From contig VFHF01000157.1 in the NCBI GenBank assembly GCA_009392095.1, forward strand, positions 1-6,190: a stretch of DNA of 6,190 bases. The letters are read 5' to 3'. The notes under the pieces were generated by a model. The model was not told the origin of the DNA, did not search any database, and saw only the letters and a program-made list of their open reading frames with translations. Shown here piece after piece: positions 1-5,144 of this stretch. This DNA is from SAR202 cluster bacterium (GTDB lineage Bacteria > Chloroflexota > Dehalococcoidia > Lucifugimonadales > UBA3495). How positions within the stretch are numbered: position 1 is the first letter of the stretch; each line of letters begins with the position of its first letter. The position numbers were made by a program, and so were the translations under genes.

Positions 1-18
1 TTCGGCTTTAACGCACGC

Positions 19-48
19 CTGACCGAGGCTTGTGAAATCTGGTACAAT
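19..48 (+). promoter_or_regulatory. Candidate distal promoter with extended -10
   Basis: An extended -10 element TGGTACAAT lies at 40-48 (TACAAT matches the TATAAT consensus in 5 of 6 positions). An imperfect -35, CTGACC, lies at 19-24 with an 18-bp spacer. Transcription would begin near 55 and give a leader of about 170 nt before the fur-family gene. It could instead serve an unannotated short RNA. This is consensus matching by eye only. Confidence 0.3.
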
Positions 49-106
49 ATCTCCAGCTAGCCCCAGTTTGCCGAATAAAGAAAGTCAAGAAACGTGATAA
101 TTAGGG

Positions 107-135
107 TTGTCTGGATGGCTGAATCCGGTTATAGT
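107..135 (+). promoter_or_regulatory. Candidate sigma-70-type promoter of the fur-family gene
   Basis: A -35 element TTGTCT (107-112) is followed after a 17-bp spacer by a -10 element TATAGT (130-135, 5 of 6 consensus positions). Transcription would start near 142 and leave a leader of about 85 nt before the ATG at 227. A TGATAAT heptamer at 95-101, just upstream of the -35, equals one half of the classical Fur 7-1-7 operator. The other half is not recognisable, so operator function is speculative. Confidence 0.45.
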
Positions 136-166
136 TGGGTTGAATTCGTCGCGTGCCGCGCCGGTG

Positions 167-182
167 GATTCTAACGAGAATC
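167..182. repeat. Inverted repeat GATTCT-AACG-AGAATC in the fur leader
   Basis: A perfect 6-bp inverted repeat with a 4-nt centre lies between the proposed start of transcription (near 142) and the Shine-Dalgarno site at 217-221. As DNA it could be an operator for a dimeric regulator, including autoregulation by the Fur-family protein encoded next. As RNA it would be a short hairpin with an AACG loop. It does not match the known Fur or PerR box sequences. No run of T follows, so it is not a terminator. Confidence 0.3.
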
Positions 183-226
183 TGAGCTCCCGACGGTCAA
201 TTTCCCGGCGTTTCCCAGGAGTCTAA

Positions 227-688
227 ATGTTAACTCAGCAACAGCTTGTCGAGCGGATGCGGGAGTGGGCGGTCAGGGTCACTCCGCAGCGTCTCGCTAT
301 CGCAGAGGTGGTCCTGAATTCCTCCGACCACCCTACCGTGCAGCAGATCTATGAGAGGGTCAAAGGACATTTTCCGTCCATGACCCTGGCCACTATCTAT
401 TCCACCTTGGGCGTACTACAGAAGAGCGGCCTCATCCAGGAACTGCCGTTCCAGAAGATGTCGCGTTACGAGCCCAACATGGAGCCCCACGTCAACCTGG
501 TGTGCATCGGATGCGAGAACGTCATCGATGCTGAGACTGGTAGCGATGTTCAAGACGTGGTCGTGGGGCTGCGCACGCAGATCGCCGACAACTCCGATTT
601 CGAAGTGGCCTGGCAGCGGGTCGATTTCTACGGGCTCTGCCCTCGCTGCGCCTTGGCCAAACGCCGTGGCGAACTTTCCGAAGTCTAG
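227..688 (+). CDS. Fur-family transcriptional regulator, PerR-like
   Basis: A 153-residue metal-dependent repressor of the Fur/PerR family and of normal length. The N-terminal winged helix covers about residues 1-85, with the recognition helix in the TIYSTL segment (57-62). The C-terminal dimerisation domain carries a structural Cys4 zinc site: C93 and C96, then C138 and C141. Aligned by eye to Bacillus PerR, the regulatory-metal ligands fall at H35 (PerR H37), E82 (D85), H88 (H91), N90 (H93) and D101 (D104). The Asp at 101 favours PerR-type peroxide sensing over Fur-type iron sensing, but Asn replaces one histidine. The start is supported by AGGAG at 217-221, 5 nt before the ATG. It is monocistronic, closed by the terminator at 713-748. 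Family assignment is secure; the sensed signal is inferred and could be another metal. Confidence 0.93.
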   Translation: MLTQQQLVERMREWAVRVTPQRLAIAEVVLNSSDHPTVQQIYERVKGHFPSMTLATIYSTLGVLQKSGLIQELPFQKMSRYEPNMEPHVNLVCIGCENVIDAETGSDVQDVVVGLRTQIADNSDFEVAWQRVDFYGLCPRCALAKRRGELSEV

Positions 689-712
689 GCAACAGATGCA
701 ATCTGGACATTT

Positions 713-748
713 AACGGTCGGCCGGTGAGCAACCAGCCGACCGTTTTT
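713..748 (+). terminator. Intrinsic terminator after the fur-family gene
   Basis: A perfect 10-bp stem pairs AACGGTCGGC (713-722) with GCCGACCGTT (736-745), and an inner GGT/ACC pairing (724-726 with 732-734) can extend it. A run of five T follows at 744-748. It starts 24 nt after the stop codon of the Fur-family gene and separates that gene from the VOC/hydratase pair. There is no comparable T run on the other strand, so it should act in one direction only. Confidence 0.88.
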
Positions 749-794
749 GCATCCTGTGATATCCAATTCTGCCCGACGGCAATGGAAGGGCTAT

Positions 795-1151
795 ATGATT
801 ACCGGCGTTATCGGCGTTACTTTCTGGACCGGAGACCTGGAGCGCATGTACGTTTTCTACAACGACGTGCTCCGCCTCCCGCTGCACTCGCGCCACGAGG
901 ATTTCATCGCCTTTGAATTGGGCGATGTGCGCTTCAATATTGGCCTGCACAATGAAGTCTCGGGGGCGTCCAAGGACCCGTTCCGTTTCATGCCGCACCT
1001 GGGCGTAGATGACATCCATGCCGAGGCACAGCAGCTGGCTCAGGCCGGGGTGGAATTTATCCGCCAACCGGAGCAGGAGTCCTGGGGCGGCTGGGTCGCC
1101 ACATTCAAAGACCCGGACGGAAATGTGCTGCAAATGTTGCAGTTGGTCTAG
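795..1151 (+). CDS. Small VOC-superfamily (glyoxalase/bleomycin resistance fold) protein
   Basis: 118 residues with a single vicinal-oxygen-chelate module of paired beta-alpha-beta-beta-beta units. The signature features are GDLERMYVFYNDVL (13-26) at the first strand-helix junction and DPDGNVLQMLQ (106-116) on the last strand. Aligned by eye, the usual metal-ligand positions are occupied by G7, M66 and Q113 instead of His, His and Glu. It therefore may not bind a catalytic metal, and its substrate cannot be named. The ATG at 795 is chosen because GGAAGGG (784-790) precedes it by 4 nt. An upstream in-frame TTG at 747 lies in the T run of the terminator and is unlikely. The hydratase gene follows after 53 nt with no terminator between, so co-transcription is likely. 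It could be a binding, resistance or accessory protein. Confidence 0.85.
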   Translation: MITGVIGVTFWTGDLERMYVFYNDVLRLPLHSRHEDFIAFELGDVRFNIGLHNEVSGASKDPFRFMPHLGVDDIHAEAQQLAQAGVEFIRQPEQESWGGWVATFKDPDGNVLQMLQLV

Positions 1152-1204
1152 ACGGGATATATCGTATCGTGTCATAGCATCCAGACGTAGTCAGGGAGGA
1201 CGGC

Positions 1205-1999
1205 ATGACGAGTGAAGAAAAAGTCTGGCAGGCAGCGCGGTTCTTGCACGAAGCTCACCGGGCAAGGACGCCGTACCAGCCCCTCCCCGACGGGATCTCC
1301 CCCCGGGATATAAACGAGGCCTATGACATCCAAGAGGCTTTCCACGAACTTCTTTTTCCGGAACGTGGGGCCATCGTTGGGTACAAAGTGGCCCTCACCA
1401 CGACCGTGATGCAACAGATGGTGGGATTTGGCCACCCAGCCTCCGGCGCAGTCTTCACCAGCGGGGTCCATCACTCGCCGGTGAGCATCAATGCCTCAGA
1501 TTACGTCCATGTGGGCGCCGAATGCGAGATTGCAATGCTGCTGGAGCAAGACCTGCCTGCTTCCGCCGCTCCCTATGACCGGGAGAGCGTGGCTAGGGCC
1601 GTGGCCGCGCTGATGCCGGCCTTCGAGTTGGTGGACGACCGGGGCGCCGACTATACGGACCTGTACTTCCTGAATGTGGCTGCCGACAACTCCTGGAACG
1701 CCGGGATAGTCCTTGGCGAGGCGGTCATAGACTGGCAGGACATCGACCTGGTGGCGGCCACAGGTACCATGACTATCAACGGTCAACCAGCAGGCGTCGG
1801 CACGGGTGGAGACGTGCTAGGACACCCCCTGGAAGCCCTGGCTTGGCTGGCCAACAACTTGGCGGAACGGGGCAAAAGCCTCCAGAAAGACATGATCGTC
1901 ATGACCGGCAGCATAGTCAGCACCAAGTTCCTGAATAAGGGCGACGAGGTCCATTTTGAGATTGATACCCTGGGGGATGTGCTGCTGACGGTGGCCTAA
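1205..1999 (+). CDS. 2-keto-4-pentenoate hydratase-like protein (MhpD/DmpE/FAH family)
   Basis: 264 residues, typical for the MhpD group of the fumarylacetoacetate hydrolase superfamily. These cytosolic enzymes use Mg2+ or Mn2+ either to add water to 2-hydroxypenta-2,4-dienoate, giving 4-hydroxy-2-oxopentanoate in aromatic meta-cleavage pathways, or to decarboxylate oxalocrotonate-type acids. Visible family features are GYKVALT with K61 (59-65), the metal-binding ExE at E106 and E108 in GAECEIA, a third acidic ligand at E141 in FELVDDR (140-146), D161-N162, and the late TGSIV segment (234-238). The start is supported by GGGAGGA (1194-1200), 4 nt before the ATG. No aldolase, dehydrogenase or ring-cleavage dioxygenase gene is in the window, so hydratase versus decarboxylase and the true substrate remain open. 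The stop codon overlaps that of the convergent queA. Confidence 0.88.
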   Translation: MTSEEKVWQAARFLHEAHRARTPYQPLPDGISPRDINEAYDIQEAFHELLFPERGAIVGYKVALTTTVMQQMVGFGHPASGAVFTSGVHHSPVSINASDYVHVGAECEIAMLLEQDLPASAAPYDRESVARAVAALMPAFELVDDRGADYTDLYFLNVAADNSWNAGIVLGEAVIDWQDIDLVAATGTMTINGQPAGVGTGGDVLGHPLEALAWLANNLAERGKSLQKDMIVMTGSIVSTKFLNKGDEVHFEIDTLGDVLLTVA

Positions 2000-3045
2000 G
2001 CGATAAACATCGCATCCCCAAAGCTGTAGAACCGATACCGGTGCTTAATTGCATCGCTGTAAGCTGCCAACACCGTCGCTCGTTCTGAGTCTGCTACGGT
2101 ACTGATCTCAACGAATGCGGATACCAGCATCAGCAAGCTGGAGCGGGGCAGGTGGAAGTTGGTGACCATGGCGTCCACCAACCGGAAGGGGTGGCCGGGC
2201 AGGATGAAGAGGCTGGCCTCGCCGTTGATTTCCGACAGGGCGCTTTGACCCTTTTGTTCCATGTCCAAAGCTGCCTGCTCCAGCACCCGCACCGATGTTG
2301 TGCCAACCGCGATGATGCGCCGCCCGTCGGATCGGGCCCGGTTCAACGTCTCAGCGGCCTGGGCGTCAATTTGGTATTGCTCGGTGTGGATCTTGTGGTC
2401 GGTGGGGTCGTCCTCGTCCACTGGTCTGAAGGTGTCCAGGCCCACGTGGAGCGTGACGAACACCGTTTCCACGCCCAGGCCGCGTATCTTTTCCAGCAGA
2501 TCCTCGGTGAAATGGAGGCCGGCGGTCGGAGCCGCAACGCTCCCCGGCTGGCGGGAGTACACCGTCTGGTAGCGTTCTGAGTCGTCCAACGTTTCCTTGA
2601 TGTAGGGCGGGAGGGGTGTGTGGCCGAAGCGATCGATACCCTCCTCAGTGGACAGCCGCACCGTTTTTAGACCGTCTTCATGGGAAGCTTCTATTTCCAC
2701 CCAAAACCCTTCGTCGATATCCACCACCACCCCAGCCCGCAGCCTCCGACCTGGTCTGGCTATTGCCTGCCAGGTGCCGTCGGCGTTGCGGCGCAGTAGC
2801 AGGAACTCGGCCTTGCTGCCCGTGTCGGCCCGGCGGCCGTACAGCCTGGCGGGGATGACCCGGCTCTGGTTGAAGACCATCACATCGCCGGGGCGCAGGT
2901 ATTCCAGCAGGTCGGGGAAGTGGCGGTGTTCCAGGGCCCCGGTGTCCCGACGCAGGACCATAAGCCGTGACAAGTCACGAGGCTCTATCGGTTTCTGGGC
3001 GATCAGTTCAGGAGGAAGGTGGTAGTCGAAATCGCTGGTGCGCAT
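1996..3045 (-). CDS. queA: S-adenosylmethionine:tRNA ribosyltransferase-isomerase QueA
   Basis: QueA moves and isomerises the ribosyl group of S-adenosylmethionine onto the preQ1 base at tRNA wobble position 34, forming epoxyqueuosine, the penultimate step of queuosine synthesis. From the ATG at 3045 the protein is 349 residues, close to the usual family length. Conserved blocks in order are MRTSDFDYHLPPELIAQ (1-17), FNQSRVIPARL (58-68), LPPYI (145-149), AAPTAGLHFT (171-180), THVGLDTF-type LHVGLDTF (199-206), GTTSVRVLE (248-256), TNFHLPRSSLLMLVSAF (295-311) and YRFYSFGDAM (337-346). The ATG is chosen because the family begins at this M-x-TSDFDY motif, although no clear Shine-Dalgarno precedes it. 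An in-frame TTG at 3069 would add eight unconserved residues and has GGAAG 10 nt before it. It is 30 nt downstream of folD and probably co-transcribed. Confidence 0.96.
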   Translation of the reverse strand: MRTSDFDYHLPPELIAQKPIEPRDLSRLMVLRRDTGALEHRHFPDLLEYLRPGDVMVFNQSRVIPARLYGRRADTGSKAEFLLLRRNADGTWQAIARPGRRLRAGVVVDIDEGFWVEIEASHEDGLKTVRLSTEEGIDRFGHTPLPPYIKETLDDSERYQTVYSRQPGSVAAPTAGLHFTEDLLEKIRGLGVETVFVTLHVGLDTFRPVDEDDPTDHKIHTEQYQIDAQAAETLNRARSDGRRIIAVGTTSVRVLEQAALDMEQKGQSALSEINGEASLFILPGHPFRLVDAMVTNFHLPRSSLLMLVSAFVEISTVADSERATVLAAYSDAIKHRYRFYSFGDAMFIA

Positions 3046-3075
3046 GAGGGGTTGAAAGCTGATTGCCAACAGCTG

Positions 3076-3972
3076 TCAGCTTCCACACCCGTGGATGCTG
3101 AGGCGGGTGGCGGTGAGGGTGTTCACTAGCAACATGGCGATGGTCATGGGGCCGACGCCGCCAGGGACCGGGGTGATCGCCGAGGCCTTTTTCGAGACCG
3201 CATCGAAGTCAACATCGCCTTCTAGGCGGTAGCCTCTTTTTTGAGATGCATCATCGACCCGGTTGATGCCGACGTCGATAACCACCGCGCCTTCCTTGAC
3301 CATGTCGGCCGTGATGGTGCTGGGTAGCCCGATGGCCGCAACCAGAATGTCTGCCTGGCGGGTGATCTCGGCTAGGTTCTTGGTGCGGGTGTGGCAAACG
3401 GTGACGGTGGCGTTGGCCCCATCAGCCCTCTGCATCAGCAGCAGGGCCATAGGCTTGCCCACGATGTCGCTGCGGCCGCAGACGACCACGTTGGCGCCGG
3501 CCGGGTCGTGGCCGTTACGCAGCAATATCTGCTGGATGCCGGCCGGGGTGCCGGGCACGAAATCGGCCCTGCCTTGGGCCAGCTTGCCAACGTTGAACGG
3601 GTGCAGGCCATCCACGTCCTTGGTGGGATCCAGCGACTCGATGATCAGGCGTTCGTCGATCTGGGGAGGCATTGGCAGTTGGACCAGGATCCCATGAAAA
3701 CGGGGGTCTTTGTTCAATGCTTGCACCCGGGCCAGGACCTGTTCGTTTGTTGAGTCGGCGGGCATGAGAAACGTGTCGCTAACCATGCCGACCTCTTCGC
3801 AGGCTCGGCGTTTGTTGCGCACGTAGATGGCCGAGGCCGGGTCGTCGCCCACCAGAACTGCCGCCAGGCCAGGGGTGACGCTATGCTTCTGCTGCATCTC
3901 GGCCACACCGGTGGCGACCTCGCCTCTGATCTCTTCCGCCAGGGCCTTGCCGTCCAAGATCTTTGCTGTCAA
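3076..3972 (-). CDS. folD: Bifunctional methylenetetrahydrofolate dehydrogenase/cyclohydrolase FolD
   Basis: FolD oxidises 5,10-methylene-tetrahydrofolate with NADP+ and hydrolyses the methenyl product to 10-formyl-tetrahydrofolate, linking one-carbon units to purine and formyl-methionine synthesis in the cytosol. The 298 residues are of normal length. Catalytic and signature residues are visible: Y50 and K54 in SAIYVRNKRRACEEVG, Q98 in LVQLPMP (96-102), D121 in KDVDG (118-122), the dinucleotide-binding segment VVVCGRSDIVGKP (162-174) and ITPVPGGVGPMT (266-277). The P-C-T-P-x-G motif reads PGTPAG (140-145), with Gly in place of Cys. The start is TTG at 3972, supported by GAGG at 3978-3981, 5 nt upstream, and by the usual short N-terminus before ILDGKALA. 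It is the first gene of a folD-queA unit. Confidence 0.97.
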   Translation of the reverse strand: MTAKILDGKALAEEIRGEVATGVAEMQQKHSVTPGLAAVLVGDDPASAIYVRNKRRACEEVGMVSDTFLMPADSTNEQVLARVQALNKDPRFHGILVQLPMPPQIDERLIIESLDPTKDVDGLHPFNVGKLAQGRADFVPGTPAGIQQILLRNGHDPAGANVVVCGRSDIVGKPMALLLMQRADGANATVTVCHTRTKNLAEITRQADILVAAIGLPSTITADMVKEGAVVIDVGINRVDDASQKRGYRLEGDVDFDAVSKKASAITPVPGGVGPMTIAMLLVNTLTATRLSIHGCGS

Positions 3973-3977
3973 TCGGA

Positions 3978-3981
3978 CCTC
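3978..3981 (-). promoter_or_regulatory. Shine-Dalgarno site fixing the folD TTG start
   Basis: On the minus strand GAGG is followed by 5 nt (TCCGA) and then the TTG codon at 3972-3970. This good spacing supports TTG as the real start of folD. The homology also begins right there. Confidence 0.6.
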
Positions 3982-3998
3982 GTATTGACCACGCGAAT

Positions 3999-4011
3999 AT
4001 TGCGCCGCAAT
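3999..4011. repeat. 13-bp palindrome ATTGCG-C-CGCAAT at the folD promoter
   Basis: A perfect 6-1-6 inverted repeat lies immediately downstream of, and overlapping by 2 bp, the predicted folD -10 element. It would cover the expected transcription start (near 4003). That placement suits a repressor operator, or a small 5'-end hairpin in the folD-queA transcript. The binding protein is unknown, and a chance occurrence cannot be excluded. Confidence 0.35.
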
Positions 4012-4018
4012 TTTAGCA
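4010..4018 (-). promoter_or_regulatory. Extended -10 promoter element for folD-queA
   Basis: Read on the minus strand, this is TGCTAAAAT: a TG-N extension followed by TAAAAT (5 of 6 consensus positions). Transcription would start near 4003, with a leader of about 30 nt to the TTG at 3972. A good -35 match, TTGACG (4034-4029), exists only 13 bp upstream, which is too short for normal spacing. At 17 bp only a weak CTGATT is present, so activity would lean on the extended -10. Confidence 0.45.
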
Positions 4019-4055
4019 CGCTCCTACCCGTCAATCAGCCGAATTTACAGGCGAT

Positions 4056-4085
4056 TTGATAGACAGGAGAGGGGCAATCTATACT
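4056..4085 (+). promoter_or_regulatory. Promoter of the BtuF-like gene, apparently leaderless
   Basis: The -35 element TTGATA (4056-4061, 5 of 6) and -10 element TATACT (4080-4085, 5 of 6) are separated by an 18-bp spacer. Only 6 nt lie between the -10 and the ATG at 4092, so transcription would begin at or next to the A of the start codon. No Shine-Dalgarno lies at a useful distance: the purine run at 4064-4074 falls inside the promoter spacer and would not be transcribed. This is the best consensus promoter in the window. Confidence 0.6.
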
Positions 4086-4091
4086 TGCGGT

Positions 4092-5012
4092 ATGCGCATC
4101 TGTTCGCTTTTGCCCAGCGCCACCGAGATCGTTTACGCCCTGGACCTGGGAGACCAGCTTGTGGGCGTCTCCCATGCCTGCGACTATCCGGACGACGCGG
4201 CGACCAAGCCCGTTGTCAGCCAGAGTGTGCGTCAGATCACCCACCTCTCGAGCGAAGAGATCGACGGCATCGTGCGCCAGGCCAGAGCCAACAGCAACCC
4301 GCTCTATTGGATCGACGGCGACCTACTGCGCGAACTAAAGCCCGACCTGATAATCACGCAGGAGTTGTGCGAGGTCTGCGCAATCGACAGCGGGTCGGTT
4401 TTCGAAACTTCGGCCAAGGTCTTGGACTACCAGCCTGAGATTTTAACCATCCGGCCCAATTCCGTGGCCGACATCCTTCAGAATGTGCGCAATGTAGCTT
4501 CTTCCGCAGGCGTTTTCCAGCGTGGCGACGAGGTGGTGGATTCGTTGCAAGGCAGGATCCAGGCGGTGGTGAACGGCGTTGCGAAAGAGGGTACCCGCCC
4601 CAGGGTTTTGTGCCTCGACTGGTTGGACCCGCTGCGAAACACCGGCCAGTGGGTCCCTGAATTGGTGGAGTTGGCCGGTGGCGCCGAACGGTTAGCGGTG
4701 GCTGGGGGTCTCTCCAGAGAGCTCACCTGGGAGGAGATAATCGACTATGCCCCTGAATATCTGATGGTCATGCCCTGTGGCTATGGCCCGGACCGTGTCC
4801 GCCAAGATGCATCGGAAAAATTGACCCATCTGAAGGGCTGGGATGAGCTGCCGGCGGTCAAACTGGGCCAGGTCTTCCTCTTCGACGGCCGTATCCCTAC
4901 CCGCCACGGGCCCAGGGTGGTTGACGTGCTCGAAGGTCTTGCTGCTGCGATGCATCCCCAACATTTAGCGGACATCACAAGTTATGAAGTGTTTGTAAAA
5001 GAACGGTCATAG
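4092..5012 (+). CDS. BtuF-like (cobalamin/iron-complex) substrate-binding protein without signal peptide
   Basis: 306 residues of the periplasmic-binding-protein-2 fold (PF01497/COG0614 type), the family that delivers vitamin B12, siderophores or haem to ABC importers. The protein opens directly with the first Rossmann-like strand, MRICSLLPSATEIVYALDLG (1-20), followed by VGVSHACDYP (24-33). The KPDLIITQELCEVCA block (83-97) precedes the linker region, and the second lobe holds PRVLCLDWLDP (170-180), GGAERLA (196-202) and the TWEEIIDYAPEYLMVMPCG stretch (212-230). No signal peptide or lipobox is visible, so it appears cytosolic. Cysteines at 30, 93, 96, 174 and 229 include a C-x-x-C pair. No permease or ATPase gene lies beside it. 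The ligand is unproven; corrinoid binding is the family default. The ATG at 4092 fits both the homology and the promoter spacing. Confidence 0.85.
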   Translation: MRICSLLPSATEIVYALDLGDQLVGVSHACDYPDDAATKPVVSQSVRQITHLSSEEIDGIVRQARANSNPLYWIDGDLLRELKPDLIITQELCEVCAIDSGSVFETSAKVLDYQPEILTIRPNSVADILQNVRNVASSAGVFQRGDEVVDSLQGRIQAVVNGVAKEGTRPRVLCLDWLDPLRNTGQWVPELVELAGGAERLAVAGGLSRELTWEEIIDYAPEYLMVMPCGYGPDRVRQDASEKLTHLKGWDELPAVKLGQVFLFDGRIPTRHGPRVVDVLEGLAAAMHPQHLADITSYEVFVKERS

Positions 5013-5095
5013 GACGTTTACACGGTCTTCCAGATAGCATCCGGGACGAAATGAAACCTATGGCCGGAAACGGGACGTAATAATAGTTATCACAC

Positions 5096-5116
5096 CGAGC
5101 GGCTCGATCGGTCGAG
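5096..5116. repeat. Overlapping short inverted repeats in the 5013-5144 intergenic region
   Basis: Two small palindromes overlap here: CGAGC-G-GCTCG (5096-5106) and CTCGA-TCGG-TCGAG (5103-5116). Only one hairpin can form at a time. No T run follows, so this is not an intrinsic terminator. The rest of the gap has an AT-rich stretch (5078-5090) that might hold a -10 element for the downstream membrane protein gene, but no convincing -35 goes with it. Confidence 0.25.
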
Positions 5117-5144
5117 TATCCAGAGACCGTTAGACACCGGCCGT

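Noticed and set aside
1..60. End of a preceding gene or tRNA at the window start
   Set aside because: No readable protein motif or tRNA-like 3' structure is visible, and the stretch is too short to judge.
747..794. In-frame upstream TTG start for the VOC protein
   Set aside because: It lies in the T run of the terminator and would add 16 unconserved residues. The ATG at 795 has a clear GGAAGGG at good spacing.
416..1175. Long open frames antisense to the fur-family and VOC genes
   Set aside because: They run opposite two well-supported genes, span the intrinsic terminator, and show no recognisable family or plausible start signals. They are by-products of GC-rich coding sequence.
3046..3069. 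TTG start adding eight residues to QueA
   Set aside because: A weak GGAAG precedes it, but the family's conserved N-terminus begins at the ATG at 3045. I keep it as an alternative only.
4056..4091. Upstream TTG start for the BtuF-like protein
   Set aside because: It coincides with the -35 element, would add 12 residues before the conserved opening strand, and gives no signal peptide.
3973..4091. Cobalamin riboswitch upstream of the BtuF-like gene
   Set aside because: The divergent gap is only about 120 bp, I see no B12-box-like element, and the predicted transcript has no leader in which a riboswitch could sit.
4994..5022. Inverted repeat TGTAAA-N17-TTTACA at the end of the BtuF-like gene
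   Set aside because: The arms are only 6 bp with a long spacer, AT-rich and partly inside coding sequence. There is no T run, so it is compatible with chance.
5096..5116. Intrinsic terminator between the BtuF-like and ccdA-like genes
   Set aside because: The stems are only 5 bp and no U run follows.
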